Shown here: positions 9,146 through 18,955 of the stretch, in pieces | How the letters are laid out: each line of letters begins with the position of its first letter | Numbering within the stretch: the first letter of the stretch is position 1 | Source of the DNA: Psychrobacter raelei | GTDB lineage: Bacteria > Pseudomonadota > Gammaproteobacteria > Pseudomonadales > Moraxellaceae | DNA length: 64,000 nucleotides | Direction of reading: 5' to 3' | Assembly: GCF_022631235.3 (NCBI RefSeq) | Contig: NZ_CP093310.2 | Span: 1,922,001-1,986,000, forward strand | Program-made: the position numbers and the translations under genes | The notes under the pieces: model-generated | What the model was told of the DNA's origin: nothing | Database searches by the model: none | What the model saw: only the letters and a program-made list of their open reading frames with translations

Positions 9146-11269
9146 CTAGAGACTAGGCAGGAATTTAATCAGTAAAAAAAGGATGACTATGCCTTGTAAC
9201 AAGCAAATACTATGCCACACCAATAAAGGGTTTCTTTTGATAAGCGGTTCAGGATCAGATAATGAGGCGCTGTTATCTGGATTAAAATCTTGTAAGAATT
9301 CACCAATTGCTTGGTGACGAACGTTGGTATTGCGATGAAGAGCACGCAGTAATGCTTGCTGACTGGTGGCTGGTACTTGTTTTTGACGCAGTAAATTGGC
9401 AGGTACCACTAAGACAGCAGAGGCTGACATGAGCATTTGTGAGGTGAAGGGACGATGACCAGTAAGCAGCTCAAAGCCGATGACAGCAATTGAAAACAAA
9501 TCTGAATGCACCCCTTTAGGGGCATCTGTGTAATATTCTGGTGCAGCATAATGCAGGTCGCCTACCGGAGGTCTAGTGTTGTCTTTAAGAATTGAAGAAG
9601 CGACCGACCCAAAGTCAATCAGCTTCACCGCGCCTGACTTGGTCAATAAAATATTTTCGGGTTTAATATCTTGATGCAATAGATAGTTACGGTGCATGGC
9701 CCGTACAGCCATACCAATTTTGGTCAACAAATCATGGGTCTGCCACACATCACAAGGACCATTGCGCTCCATAAACGCTCGTAGGCTCTCCCCTTCTATG
9801 TACTCAGTCAAATGATATAGATATATGGAGCTGGCAGGTACCGGATAGTAACGTAATAATCCTGACTCCCCAAGAGCTGAGCCACCTAGGGCTGTTGTGG
9901 TCACTTCAACAGAAGTTGTGGTCGCACCTTTCGTCTTTAATGGCGGCATGACTTGTTGGATTAGGTTGGGATTGGTCTGATTGTAAGCAGCTTCTCCAGC
10001 GCGCCGATGCTTTGATAAACTCAGCCCAATTTTACGCTCTTTTAAAAAGCTGCGCAGATACTCTCCGTCATCCACAGCTCTTAGGCTGGGTGACTTTAAA
10101 ACATACTCATGACCTAAGCTATCTTCTACCAAATACACTTCACTGCGGGCGGTTCTAGCGATGATAGAGGTTACCTCAAAGCCGTCGATACTGTCCCCAA
10201 CCCGCAGGCCAGTTGGTAACTTATATTGAATGGGTATATGACTTTTTTTGTTGCGAGCATCCATGAATATTTCGCCGTCATTATTCATCCCTTGTGTATT
10301 GCTGTTAATCTTAATCGCTGATGCGAGTCCCATGCCAAGCATAATGATACTTAGATTATCATTGCTGCCTTCAGCATACGCATGTTGACAAAGCTGATGG
10401 CTTAAATGCCAATGCTTTAAGTCATGCCAATTAGGTGTATTTTCTAATTGAGTGGCCGCTGCACTAAACTCAAATTGCATCTCTATCGGGTCAATATGTT
10501 CATAAACCCCATCTGTCATCAACGCCAAATATTCATTTTGGTGCATGGTAAACACCGTTTGCTGTAAATCTACGCCGGTATCTGCACCAAGAGCTGCTGA
10601 TAATGCACCTTTGTCCTGCCCATGATGAATGCGATGATCTTCGCTCAAAACCACCATACTGTCTTTACTGAGACGATAAATTCGTGAATCGCCTGTATGG
10701 AATAGATGCACTCTATCACCAATGCACAACACCCCTGATAATGTGGACAATAATGGTGCAACACGTTGATAGGACTGTGAAAAATACATTGAATCATTGG
10801 CTTTAATGACGGCTGACTTAATAATACCAGCCACACTTTCGTCATCAAAAATCTGTTTGGATAGGTGTTGATTAAGCTGCTGTTTTTCAGCTAACGCTTG
10901 ATTGTAAATATGATTTAGGCCTTTTATGACATAGTCAGTCATGATCTCAACCGCCAATCGGCTGGCTTGCTTAGGGAATTGACAGGCACTAACCCCATCA
11001 GCCAATACGCACAGCACAGGCAAATGCTCTGGCTTGAGGCTTAATTTGTGCGCTTGATTTTTATTTTGCAGCTTGATTTCATCTAGATGATTTAATAAAC
11101 ACGTACTGATCAGTAGACTGTCTTGATTTTCCAACTTGCGCCCAGCCATGCTATAAAAATCAAACCACCATCCTGCGGATTGATTAGGCCTACCCTCAGC
11201 GGTGCAGGTAGCAGCTTGGGCTTTGATCTTATGGATAGGTTTGGCAGATACTGTCTTAAGGGTAGCCAC
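9146..11269 (-). CDS. PP2C phosphatase / Ser-Thr protein kinase fusion with C-terminal membrane anchor
   Basis: A 707-residue fusion. The N-terminal half is a PP2C-type phosphatase: ENQDS near residue 48, VLADGVSA, HTGDSRIY, LMTDGVYE and SNDNLSI give the expected metal-binding Asp residues. The C-terminal half is a eukaryote-like kinase: lysine in VLKSPS, HQDIKPEN at 532-539 (HRD variant), DFGS just after and APEYY. The Gly-rich loop is weak. A hydrophobic segment at about 681-703 would anchor it in the inner membrane. It lies between transporter and reductase genes; P. aeruginosa PA1782, also a predicted Ser/Thr kinase, holds the equivalent place beside nirBD and the nitrate transporter. A regulatory role in nitrate assimilation is inferred. 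Confidence 0.9.
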   Translation of the reverse strand: MATLKTVSAKPIHKIKAQAATCTAEGRPNQSAGWWFDFYSMAGRKLENQDSLLISTCLLNHLDEIKLQNKNQAHKLSLKPEHLPVLCVLADGVSACQFPKQASRLAVEIMTDYVIKGLNHIYNQALAEKQQLNQHLSKQIFDDESVAGIIKSAVIKANDSMYFSQSYQRVAPLLSTLSGVLCIGDRVHLFHTGDSRIYRLSKDSMVVLSEDHRIHHGQDKGALSAALGADTGVDLQQTVFTMHQNEYLALMTDGVYEHIDPIEMQFEFSAAATQLENTPNWHDLKHWHLSHQLCQHAYAEGSNDNLSIIMLGMGLASAIKINSNTQGMNNDGEIFMDARNKKSHIPIQYKLPTGLRVGDSIDGFEVTSIIARTARSEVYLVEDSLGHEYVLKSPSLRAVDDGEYLRSFLKERKIGLSLSKHRRAGEAAYNQTNPNLIQQVMPPLKTKGATTTSVEVTTTALGGSALGESGLLRYYPVPASSIYLYHLTEYIEGESLRAFMERNGPCDVWQTHDLLTKIGMAVRAMHRNYLLHQDIKPENILLTKSGAVKLIDFGSVASSILKDNTRPPVGDLHYAAPEYYTDAPKGVHSDLFSIAVIGFELLTGHRPFTSQMLMSASAVLVVPANLLRQKQVPATSQQALLRALHRNTNVRHQAIGEFLQDFNPDNSASLSDPEPLIKRNPLLVWHSICLLQGIVILFLLIKFLPSL

Positions 11270-11406
11270 TGGTCATCCTTTATTAAGTTTTGAGCAGTTA
11301 GTGTTTATGTTGCTAAGTTTTTTATTTATTGCTCATTCATTTAAGGCTTAGCGCTTACGTGTTTAACCTGATAGCTATCGAAGCAAGTGGCTTATAGAAG
11401 CAAGTT

Positions 11407-11440
11407 GAGGTATAAAACCTATACGCCGGCTTTATACCTC
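11407..11440. repeat. Stem-loop between transporter and kinase genes
   Basis: A perfect 10-bp inverted repeat, GAGGTATAAA/TTTATACCTC, with a 14-nt loop in the 269-bp gap between the two minus-strand genes. No T-run follows on the minus strand, so it is not a classical terminator. It could be a processing or attenuation structure. Confidence 0.5.
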
Positions 11441-11538
11441 ATTTTAAATCTCATTAAAATACAGCTTAACGTTTTAAATCAATGCTCTCACTTGATATCA
11501 GCTGATATTTTCCACTCAAAATCTAATAGATGTCTCCA

Positions 11539-13041
11539 TTAGGTCACACTAATTTCAGCAAAGGTGCCATCTGGCATCTCTTCTACGATAACACCTGAAG
11601 GCTCTTTTAATAAGAATAAAGCCAAAAATCCAATCACGGCGGTGACTGCGATAACCATAAAGAAGGTCTGATAAGAAACTAGGCTTAGTACAGTAAGATA
11701 AACCACTGACCCTACGTTACCATAAGCGCCGGTCATACCCGCAAACTGCCCTGTCATGCTGCGTTTGATCAAAGGAATGACCGCAAATACAGCGCCTTCA
11801 CCCGCTTGCACAAAGAATGAGCAGAACATAGTAATTAAAAGGGCTAAAGCAATGGGCCAAGTTGAGTCAACAATACCCATTAAGAAATACCCCACTGCCA
11901 GACCTGCCGTTAAAATAAGTAAGGTACTTTTACGACCAAATCTATCACTTAACCAACCACCACCAGGACGAGACATTAAGTTCATAAAGGCATATGATGA
12001 CGCCAATAGACCTGCAGCAACCACAGATACCTCAAAGGTTTCTAAGTAGAAAAGGGGCAACATAGACACCACTGCCAGTTCTGAACCAAAGGTTGCAAAA
12101 TAAAGAATGTTTAACACGCCTACTTGTTTAAAATCATAACGCTGTGACTCTGGTACTTCGGTGGTGAATACCTCTTTATTAAAGCGATAGCTACTCACAA
12201 ACTCATAAACATACAGTAAAGCCAGACCGATATAGATAAAGTTTACTGCGCTTTGGCTAAGTAAGCTTACGCCAGCGGGAGACAGCTTCCAGGCTAGAAG
12301 TGCTAGAGCCAAATACATAGGCAATTTAAAAATCATCATTAACCAGAAGTCACCCTTTGAGGTTACTGCCATGGCACCAGATTTTTTTGGTTTGAAATAG
12401 GTTGAGCCTTTTGGGGTATCGCGTACGAATTTATAAAATAATATGCTATACAAAGCCATGACGACGCCAGATGTGGCACACGCATAACGCCAGCCTTCAT
12501 CACCGCCAAACCAAGCAGCAAAACCGATGGCTATTGTCGGTAATAACATGGCTGCTGCGGCAGAACCAAAGTTACCCCAACCGCCATAGATACCTTCTGC
12601 AGCACCTAGCTCATTGGCAGGGAACCAATCGCTGATGAGACGAATCCCGACGACGAAGCCTGCCCCCACGAACCCTAGAATAAAGCGCGATAAGGCAAGT
12701 GTTGTATAGTCTTGAGCAAATGCGAAAGTAAAACAAGGTATCGCACCAAGCGCTAAAATGCAGGTGTAAACGATTCTGGGCCCAAACTTATCAGTAAGCA
12801 TTCCTATAATGACTCGTGCTGGAATGGTTAAAGCCACGTTTAAAATAAGTAAGGTTTTAACTTGTTGTTTGGTTAGATCCAAGGTCTCTCCAATCGCGGA
12901 GAGAAAAGGAGCATGGTTAAACCATACGAAAAAAGTGAGGAAAAATGCCATCCAACCTAAATGAAGGATTTTATTTTTACCAGCGAAGGATAAGACATTG
13001 AGTTTTTCCTTGCTAGGTGGCACAGGGGTTGCGGACGACAT
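11539..13041 (-). CDS. Nitrate/nitrite transporter, MFS NNP family
   Basis: A 500-residue polytopic inner-membrane protein with about twelve hydrophobic segments. It resembles NarK/NasA/NrtB-type nitrate-nitrite porters: the N-terminal GWMAFFLTFFVWFNHAPF and the Gly-rich NNP stretches (GGWGNFGSAAAAML, GAYGNVGSVVYL) are typical. The cytoplasmic loop near residue 220 carries KPKKSG. First gene of the minus-strand nitrate assimilation cluster; the kinase gene follows after 269 bp. The start ATG at 13041 has AAGGA 7 nt upstream. A sigma-54-type promoter at 13168-13185 faces this gene, suggesting control by nitrogen status. Confidence 0.92.
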   Translation of the reverse strand: MSSATPVPPSKEKLNVLSFAGKNKILHLGWMAFFLTFFVWFNHAPFLSAIGETLDLTKQQVKTLLILNVALTIPARVIIGMLTDKFGPRIVYTCILALGAIPCFTFAFAQDYTTLALSRFILGFVGAGFVVGIRLISDWFPANELGAAEGIYGGWGNFGSAAAAMLLPTIAIGFAAWFGGDEGWRYACATSGVVMALYSILFYKFVRDTPKGSTYFKPKKSGAMAVTSKGDFWLMMIFKLPMYLALALLAWKLSPAGVSLLSQSAVNFIYIGLALLYVYEFVSSYRFNKEVFTTEVPESQRYDFKQVGVLNILYFATFGSELAVVSMLPLFYLETFEVSVVAAGLLASSYAFMNLMSRPGGGWLSDRFGRKSTLLILTAGLAVGYFLMGIVDSTWPIALALLITMFCSFFVQAGEGAVFAVIPLIKRSMTGQFAGMTGAYGNVGSVVYLTVLSLVSYQTFFMVIAVTAVIGFLALFLLKEPSGVIVEEMPDGTFAEISVT

Positions 13042-13167
13042 GCTTTGCTTCCTTGTATGAATAATAGTCTGTAGTTAACGCTTTAGTTGCAGACGGCTTT
13101 ACATTAATTTATTAATTCAAATAAAATAAAAATAAAAAACAAATTAACAGTTACTTAATGTAATTGG

Positions 13168-13185
13168 TTGCAAGCTCTGTGCCAG
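13168..13185 (-). promoter_or_regulatory. Sigma-54 (RpoN) promoter for the nitrate transporter operon
   Basis: Read on the minus strand: CTGGCACAGAGCTTGCAA, matching the -24/-12 consensus (TGGCAC, four-base spacer after the next purine, TTGCA) with the invariant GG and GC in place. Transcription would start about 115 nt before the transporter ATG. NtrC-dependent sigma-54 control of assimilatory nitrate genes is well known in related bacteria. Confidence 0.78.
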
Positions 13186-13208
13186 GTACTGATTTAATTC
13201 CCCAAAGC

Positions 13209-13226
13209 ATGTGCATCTGTGCGCAT
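13209..13226. promoter_or_regulatory. Imperfect palindrome, possible operator
   Basis: ATGTGCA-TCTG-TGCGCAT: 7-bp arms with one mismatch, 24 bp upstream of the -24 element of the sigma-54 promoter. The half-site orientation is opposite to the classical NtrC site, so the protein that might bind is unknown. Confidence 0.3.
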
Positions 13227-13400
13227 ACACCGCTCTTATTCCCCACACTCTTATAGATGTTATTCACTCGATTTGTATTTTAAATTCATAAAGTGTCAGC
13301 TCTGGCATGATTATTGAATGTATTACGGTAGGCACTAAGTGGCTTTCACTTTAATAAGTGATTAAAAATAGCTACTAGACACCCACTAAAGGACACATTC

Positions 13401-16043
13401 ATGATTAAGGCAAATATGAGTAATATAAATAGTAAACAAAAAAACAAACCTAACCTTGTTGTGGTCGGTAACGGCATGGTGGGGCATCACTTTGTAGAGA
13501 AGGCCATTGAACTTGGCTTAAACACCACCTATGACATTCATGTCTTTGCTGAAGAAGATCGCCCAGCTTATGATCGTGTCTATTTATCAAGCTATTTTGA
13601 ACATAAAGATGCCACCAAGCTAAACCTAGTGGATATGGCTGACTATGATGCCACTGGGATTCATCTGCATCTAAATAAGAAAATTGTAGATATTGACAGC
13701 GAGGCTCATACCCTGACCGTAGAAGGCGGCGAAAGTGTTGAGTATAAAAAGCTAGTTTTAGCAACCGGCTCATACCCGTTTGTGCCCCCTATTGAAGGTG
13801 GTGATCATGCTCATTGTCATGTCTATCGTACCATTGCTGATTTGGATGATATTCTTGAAACCGCCCAAAAACCCAGTGCTAAAAAAGGGGTGGTCGTCGG
13901 TGGCGGGTTGTTAGGGCTAGAGGCTGCCAAAGCATTGGTAACCTTGGGGCTTGATACTTACGTGGTTGAATTTGCCCCTCAGTTGATGGGTGTTCAGTTA
14001 GACCCTGCTGGTGGTGAAATCCTAAAGAAGAAGATTGAAGCATTGGGCGTTACCGTATTAACGGGAAAAAACACCAAAGAAATTGTTCATAACCGCAGTG
14101 TTTCCTTACACCATGACATCCATCAAAAAGACAGTCAAAATGAGGTGCATCTAGAAAAAGATACTTTCTTAACCATGAAGTTTACAGATGATACCGAACT
14201 AGATACCGATTTAATCTTATTTAGTGCCGGCATCCGTCCGCAAGATGGCATTATGAGAAGTAATCCTGAGTGCGGAGTCACTTTAGGAGGCCGTGGTGGC
14301 ATCTTAATCAATGATCATTGTCAGACCAATAATGAAGATATCTATGCTATCGGTGAATGTGCAGTTTGGGACAATAAAGTCTTTGGTCTGGTCGCCCCTG
14401 GTTATGCCATGGCCAGTATATGTGCCGCTCAAATAGCGGGTGACACTGAGCAAACCTTTACTGGCGCAGATATGAGCACCAAGCTTAAATTAATGGGTGT
14501 TGATGTGGGCAGTATTGGCGACGCTCATGCCACAACTGAGGGCAGCCTAAGCTACATTTATCAAAATCCCAATGAAGGCATCTATAAAAAGCTGGTTACC
14601 AGTGGCGATAATAAAAAGCTGCTGGGCGCTGTCATGGTGGGTGATACCGAAGACTACAATAATTTATTGCAGTTATTCTTAAATGACATCGACCTTCCCG
14701 CTCATCCAGAGAGCTTGATTTTACCCAATGTTGAAAAACCCTCAATGGGCATTGAAAACCTTCCTGATACAGCTACCATTTGCTCTTGTTTTAATGTATC
14801 TAAAGGTGCCATTTGTGGTGCGGTTGAAGACGGGGCTTATTCACTGGCAGATGTCAAAAGCTGCACCAAAGCAGGTACAGGCTGTGGCGGCTGTGCCCCT
14901 ATGGTGAAAGACGTGCTGGCTTATCAATTAACCGACCTTGGCTTTGAGGTCAATAATGATCTGTGTGAGCATTTTTCTTATTCTCGCCAAGAGTTATATG
15001 GCTTAGTACGTGTTAAAGGCATCAAAACCTTTGATGATTTATTAACACAGCACGGCACAGGCCGTGGTTGTGAGATTTGCAAACCTGCAGTGGCTTCCAT
15101 TTTATCGTCTTGTTGGAATGACTATGTCCTTAAAACAGAGCTTGCGCCGCTGCAAGAAACCAACGATTACTACTTAGGCAATATCCAAAAGGATGGCACC
15201 TACTCTGTTGTGCCGCGTGTGGCTGGCGGCGAAATTACCGCTGATAAACTTATCGTATTGGGTCAAGTGGCCAAAGACTTTAACCTTTATACCAAAATTA
15301 CCGGTGGTCAACGGGTTGATTTATTTGGGGCACGGTTAGAACAATTGCCTGATATTTGGGAGTGCTTAGTAGAGGCAGGCTTCGAAACTGGCCATGCTTA
15401 TGGTAAATCACTGCGTACTGTTAAGTCATGTGTTGGTGAGAACTGGTGTCGTTATGGTGTGGCCGATAGCGTCGGCTTAGCCTTAACTTTAGAGAACCGA
15501 TACAAGGGGGTGCGCTCACCGCATAAAATCAAAATGGGGGTTTCCGGTTGTACCCGAGAGTGTGCCGAAGCCCAATCAAAAGACTTTGGGGTTATTGCTA
15601 CCGAAAATGGCTGGAATTTATACGTGGCCGGTAATGGTGGCATGGTACCTCGTCATGGAGAGCTATTCGCCACCGATTTAGACACTGAGACCTTAATCAA
15701 ATATATCGACCGTATCACGATGTTTTACATCAAAACCGCGGATAAGTTACAGCGCACCTCAAAATGGCGTGAAAGCTTAGAAGGCGGATTAGAGTATTTA
15801 CAACAAGTTATTATCGAAGATAGCTTAGGTATTGCTCAAGAGCTTGAAGATCAAATGCAGTTGTTGGTTGATAATTATGTCTGCGAATGGAAAGAAACCA
15901 TTACTGACAAAGAGAAGTTAAAACGCTTCCGTCATTTTGTTAACAGCGAGCTAGGTGATGACAATGTGGTATTTGTGACTGAACGTGAACAAATTCGCCC
16001 TGCGACTGAGCTCGAAAAAGAAGCGGTAGAGGCCGTGGTTTAA
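13401..16043 (+). CDS. nirB: Nitrite reductase [NAD(P)H] large subunit
   Basis: Reduces nitrite to ammonium in the cytoplasm. The 880 residues are in the normal size range. Domains in order: FAD Rossmann fold (GNGMVG at 23-28), NAD(P)H site (VVGGGLLGLEAA near 160), a BFD-like [2Fe-2S] domain (C461, C463, C495, C498), a second Cys pair (CEIC), then the sulfite/nitrite reductase ferredoxin-like and siroheme domains with [4Fe-4S]-siroheme ligands C677, C683, C717 and C721. GGA at 13391-13393 lies before the ATG at 13401; an in-frame ATG at residue 6 is an alternative. nirD follows after 96 bp, and siroheme would come from the cobA gene of the same locus. Confidence 0.96.
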   Translation: MIKANMSNINSKQKNKPNLVVVGNGMVGHHFVEKAIELGLNTTYDIHVFAEEDRPAYDRVYLSSYFEHKDATKLNLVDMADYDATGIHLHLNKKIVDIDSEAHTLTVEGGESVEYKKLVLATGSYPFVPPIEGGDHAHCHVYRTIADLDDILETAQKPSAKKGVVVGGGLLGLEAAKALVTLGLDTYVVEFAPQLMGVQLDPAGGEILKKKIEALGVTVLTGKNTKEIVHNRSVSLHHDIHQKDSQNEVHLEKDTFLTMKFTDDTELDTDLILFSAGIRPQDGIMRSNPECGVTLGGRGGILINDHCQTNNEDIYAIGECAVWDNKVFGLVAPGYAMASICAAQIAGDTEQTFTGADMSTKLKLMGVDVGSIGDAHATTEGSLSYIYQNPNEGIYKKLVTSGDNKKLLGAVMVGDTEDYNNLLQLFLNDIDLPAHPESLILPNVEKPSMGIENLPDTATICSCFNVSKGAICGAVEDGAYSLADVKSCTKAGTGCGGCAPMVKDVLAYQLTDLGFEVNNDLCEHFSYSRQELYGLVRVKGIKTFDDLLTQHGTGRGCEICKPAVASILSSCWNDYVLKTELAPLQETNDYYLGNIQKDGTYSVVPRVAGGEITADKLIVLGQVAKDFNLYTKITGGQRVDLFGARLEQLPDIWECLVEAGFETGHAYGKSLRTVKSCVGENWCRYGVADSVGLALTLENRYKGVRSPHKIKMGVSGCTRECAEAQSKDFGVIATENGWNLYVAGNGGMVPRHGELFATDLDTETLIKYIDRITMFYIKTADKLQRTSKWRESLEGGLEYLQQVIIEDSLGIAQELEDQMQLLVDNYVCEWKETITDKEKLKRFRHFVNSELGDDNVVFVTEREQIRPATELEKEAVEAVV

Positions 16044-16069
16044 TCATCCTAATTACACCCAAGCCACTA

Positions 16070-16105
16070 TTTTTTATCCAGCTTTTATCCAGCTTTTTAT
16101 CCAAC
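16070..16105 (+). repeat. Short tandem repeat between nirB and nirD
   Basis: Three imperfect copies of a unit of about 12 bp (TTTTTATCCAGC) lie in the 96-bp spacer. Probably a replication-slippage tract. Confidence 0.6.
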
Positions 16106-16139
16106 TGTTACGCTCACCCGACTAAAAAAGGACGTCATT

Positions 16140-16517
16140 ATGACCATTCAACTTATCTGTACTTTGAACGATATTATCCCTGAAGGCGGCGTTTGTGCGC
16201 TCATAGAGGGCAAACAAGTGGCTATTTTTCGCACCAAGGACAATCAATTATTTGCCATTGATAATCTTGACCCTTTTAGTAATGCCAATGTCCTCTCTCG
16301 TGGTCTGATTGGGGGCACTGTTGTCAAGACTGAGCTTGAAGATGGTAGCGTGTCAGAAGACGAGGTCATCTATATCGCCTCACCCATCTATAAGCAACGA
16401 TTTGATTTGGCCACGGGACAATGCTTAGACGATGAAACCGTAAAATTAGACTCATACGAAGTCAGCCTTGATGGCGATCAGGTTATGGTCAGTCTAAAAA
16501 ATGCCATGGCGGCCTAA
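16140..16517 (+). CDS. nirD: Nitrite reductase [NAD(P)H] small subunit
   Basis: A 125-residue partner of NirB with a Rieske-like fold. As usual for NirD, the Cys/His cluster ligands of true Rieske proteins are absent (the corresponding regions read NLDPFSNANVLSRG and ASPIYKQRFDL). Length and the GGVCALIEGKQVAIFRT start are typical. AAGGA lies 9 nt before the ATG. It ends the nirBD operon at a strong terminator. Confidence 0.93.
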   Translation: MTIQLICTLNDIIPEGGVCALIEGKQVAIFRTKDNQLFAIDNLDPFSNANVLSRGLIGGTVVKTELEDGSVSEDEVIYIASPIYKQRFDLATGQCLDDETVKLDSYEVSLDGDQVMVSLKNAMAA

Positions 16518-16548
16518 TTTTGTCCAAAACATGACCATTTAATCTAAC

Positions 16549-16583
16549 AAAAAAGGATAAAAGACAGGCTTTTATCCTTTTTT
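16549..16583. terminator. Bidirectional terminator of nirBD and uvrB
   Basis: A 15-bp perfect stem (core AAGGATAAAAG/CTTTTATCCTT) with a 5-nt loop, A-run and T-run, between convergent nirD and uvrB. Confidence 0.92.
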
Positions 16584-16636
16584 ATTTTAGGGCGTTTATG
16601 ATAAAAACCCTATGACTGAGCCTAACTTAAATATAC

Positions 16637-18754
16637 TTACTGAACAATATAAGCCCGAAGCGCCAGCACCTTATCACGTACTTTTGCAGCATCCTCAAAC
16701 TTAAGCTCACGGGAGAATTGTTTCATCTGCTTCTCTAACCGATTAATCTCTTTGGCCAGCAAGTCTGGACTACGTAAGATTTCAATATCCACATCCGGCA
16801 AGCCACTGCTACTTGGAATTGGCTGATTGTCATTTACATCCTCCTCTACCTCACCAGTATCAATCTTATCGGTAATACTACGGGTGGCAGATTTAGGCGT
16901 AATGCCATGCTCTTTGTTAAAGGCAATTTGTTTTTCGCGGCGACGATCTGTCTCTTCAATCGCCTTTTGCATACTGGGCGTAATTTTATCGGCATATAAA
17001 ATAGCCTTACCGTTTAAATTACGAGCTGCCCGGCCAATGGTCTGAATCAACGAGCGCTCTGAACGCAAAAACCCCTCTTTATCGGCATCAAATATGGCCA
17101 CCAGTGACACCTCAGGCATATCTAGACCCTCGCGTAGCAGGTTAATACCGACCAACACATCATGCACACCGGTACGCAGCTCATGGATAATTTGCATCCG
17201 CTCCACAGTATCAATATCAGAATGCAGATAAGCCACTTTGACATCATACTCTTTTAGATAATCGGTTAAATCTTCTGACATACGCTTGGTCAAGGTGGTA
17301 ATTAGCACCCGCTCATTGACGTCACGGCGCTTGGTAATCTCTGATAACACATCATCAACTTGGGTTAATACAGGTCGAATCTCAATCTCAGGATCAATAA
17401 GACCGGTTGGACGCACTACCTGCTCTACAATTTGTTCACTGTGTTCAAGCTCATATTGCGCAGGCGTTGCTGACACAAAAATTGTTGCCGGTTTAATTCT
17501 TTCCCACTCTTCAAATTTCATTGGACGATTGTCCATGGCACTGGGCAAGCGAAAACCATAATTCACCAAGTTCTCTTTACGAGAACGGTCACCTTTATAC
17601 ATGGCTCCGATTTGGGGCACAGTGACATGTGATTCATCGATGAAAAGTAGCGCATCTGGAGGAATATAATCAAACAAGGTAGGTGGCGCTTCGCCGGCAG
17701 GACGACCCGATAGATGCTGCGAGTAGTTCTCAATGCCGTTACAGTAGCCCAGCTGCTGTATCATCTCTAGATCGTACTGGGTGCGCTCTTTAATCCGCTG
17801 AGCTTCAATTAACTTGTCATTGGCTCTAAAATATTCCAATCTGTCATCAAGCTCGGCTCGAATGGTCTTACTGGCGGCCTCTAGTTTTTCACGCGGCGTC
17901 ACATAGTGAGATTTTGGATAAATGGTAATGCGCGGCACACTACGTACAGTCTTACCCGTTAATGGATCAAACCAACTGATTTTTTCAACCTCATCATCGA
18001 ACATACTAATACGCACTGCCAATTGCTCAGATTCTGCAGGATAGATATCCAAAAGCTCGCCACGTAAGCGGTAAGTACCCCGCTCAAAATCAAGCTCATT
18101 ACGGGTATATTGCAGCGCAACCAATCGCTTAATTAAGGCATTGCGGTCTACCACATCACCCACAACAATGTGCAACAGCATTTTTAAATAACTCTCTGGG
18201 TCACCCAAACCATAAATGGAGGACACTGAAGAGATAATTATCGCATCACGGCGCTCTAGTAAAGCGCGAGTCGCAGACAGTCGCATTTGGTCAATGTGAT
18301 CATTAATGGCACTGTCTTTTTCAATGAAGGTATCACTGGCTGCGACATACGCCTCAGGCTGATAGTAATCATAGTAACTGACGAAATACTCTACGGCATT
18401 ATTAGGGAAAAAGGACTTAAATTCTCCATACAACTGGGCGGCCAATGTCTTATTATGCGCCATAATAATGGTTGGACGCTGTGTTTCACTAATCACTTTG
18501 GCCATGGTATAGGTTTTACCAGAGCCAGTCACCCCAAGCAATAACTGGGCATCCATGCCAGCCTCAACCCCTTTTACCAGCTTTTCGATGGCTTGTGGTT
18601 GATCGCCAGCAGGCTCAAAGTCCGTTACCATTTCAAAAGCGCGGCTGGAAATCAGGGTACCGGAGGCATTAACCCCTGTAATCTCAGCTTCGTCTTGCAA
18701 TTGAGTGGCCAATTGATTTAATTGACGTGAAGATCTAGGTTCAGGCATTCGCAT
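16637..18754 (-). CDS. uvrB: Excinuclease ABC subunit B
   Basis: Damage-verifying helicase-like subunit of nucleotide excision repair, working with UvrA and UvrC. Length 705 fits the family (about 670-700) with a short extra N-terminus. Walker A GVTGSGKT is at residues 74-81; the beta-hairpin with [18 protein letters not shown] and the motif VI region QTIGRAARN are all present. The C-terminal UVR domain that contacts UvrC occupies roughly residues 668-703. The ATG at 18754 has a second in-frame ATG at codon 3. It appears monocistronic. Confidence 0.96.
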   Translation of the reverse strand: MRMPEPRSSRQLNQLATQLQDEAEITGVNASGTLISSRAFEMVTDFEPAGDQPQAIEKLVKGVEAGMDAQLLLGVTGSGKTYTMAKVISETQRPTIIMAHNKTLAAQLYGEFKSFFPNNAVEYFVSYYDYYQPEAYVAASDTFIEKDSAINDHIDQMRLSATRALLERRDAIIISSVSSIYGLGDPESYLKMLLHIVVGDVVDRNALIKRLVALQYTRNELDFERGTYRLRGELLDIYPAESEQLAVRISMFDDEVEKISWFDPLTGKTVRSVPRITIYPKSHYVTPREKLEAASKTIRAELDDRLEYFRANDKLIEAQRIKERTQYDLEMIQQLGYCNGIENYSQHLSGRPAGEAPPTLFDYIPPDALLFIDESHVTVPQIGAMYKGDRSRKENLVNYGFRLPSAMDNRPMKFEEWERIKPATIFVSATPAQYELEHSEQIVEQVVRPTGLIDPEIEIRPVLTQVDDVLSEITKRRDVNERVLITTLTKRMSEDLTDYLKEYDVKVAYLHSDIDTVERMQIIHELRTGVHDVLVGINLLREGLDMPEVSLVAIFDADKEGFLRSERSLIQTIGRAARNLNGKAILYADKITPSMQKAIEETDRRREKQIAFNKEHGITPKSATRSITDKIDTGEVEEDVNDNQPIPSSSGLPDVDIEILRSPDLLAKEINRLEKQMKQFSRELKFEDAAKVRDKVLALRAYIVQ

Positions 18755-18900
18755 AATAATTGTCTTTTTTGATATCGGTGTTTGTTGCCTCTAATATGGG
18801 GACAAAAGTGTGCGTTTTAAAGCCCTGCGCTTCAGCAAATTATCCGCCATAGGCCCATTACCCTGATCTATTTATTCTCATAAAATGGATATGCTGAACC

Positions 18901-18934
18901 AAAAAAAAGAGCCACTTAATCAAGCCGCTCTTTT
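18901..18934 (-). terminator. Terminator of the DUF2059 gene pair
   Basis: On the minus strand: AAAAGAGC/GCTCTTTT with an interrupted inner stem, then eight T. It starts about 20 nt after the stop of the gene at 18956. Confidence 0.8.
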
Positions 18935-18955
18935 ATTGATAAACAATAATTTTAG

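Larger units (their letters stand above)
13042..13400. other. Divergent regulatory region of the nitrate assimilation genes
   Basis: A 359-bp gap between the transporter gene (-) and nirB (+). It holds a strong sigma-54-type promoter to the left, a weak sigma-54-like match to the right (13302-13318), an imperfect palindrome (13209-13226), an A+T-rich leader for the transporter, and overlapping hairpins in the nirB leader (13331-13361). No coding sequence is seen. Confidence 0.8.

Noticed and set aside
13209..13226. Palindrome considered as an NtrC binding site
   Set aside because: The half-sites are in the opposite order to TGCAC...GTGCA, so NtrC identity is not supported; kept only as an unnamed palindrome.
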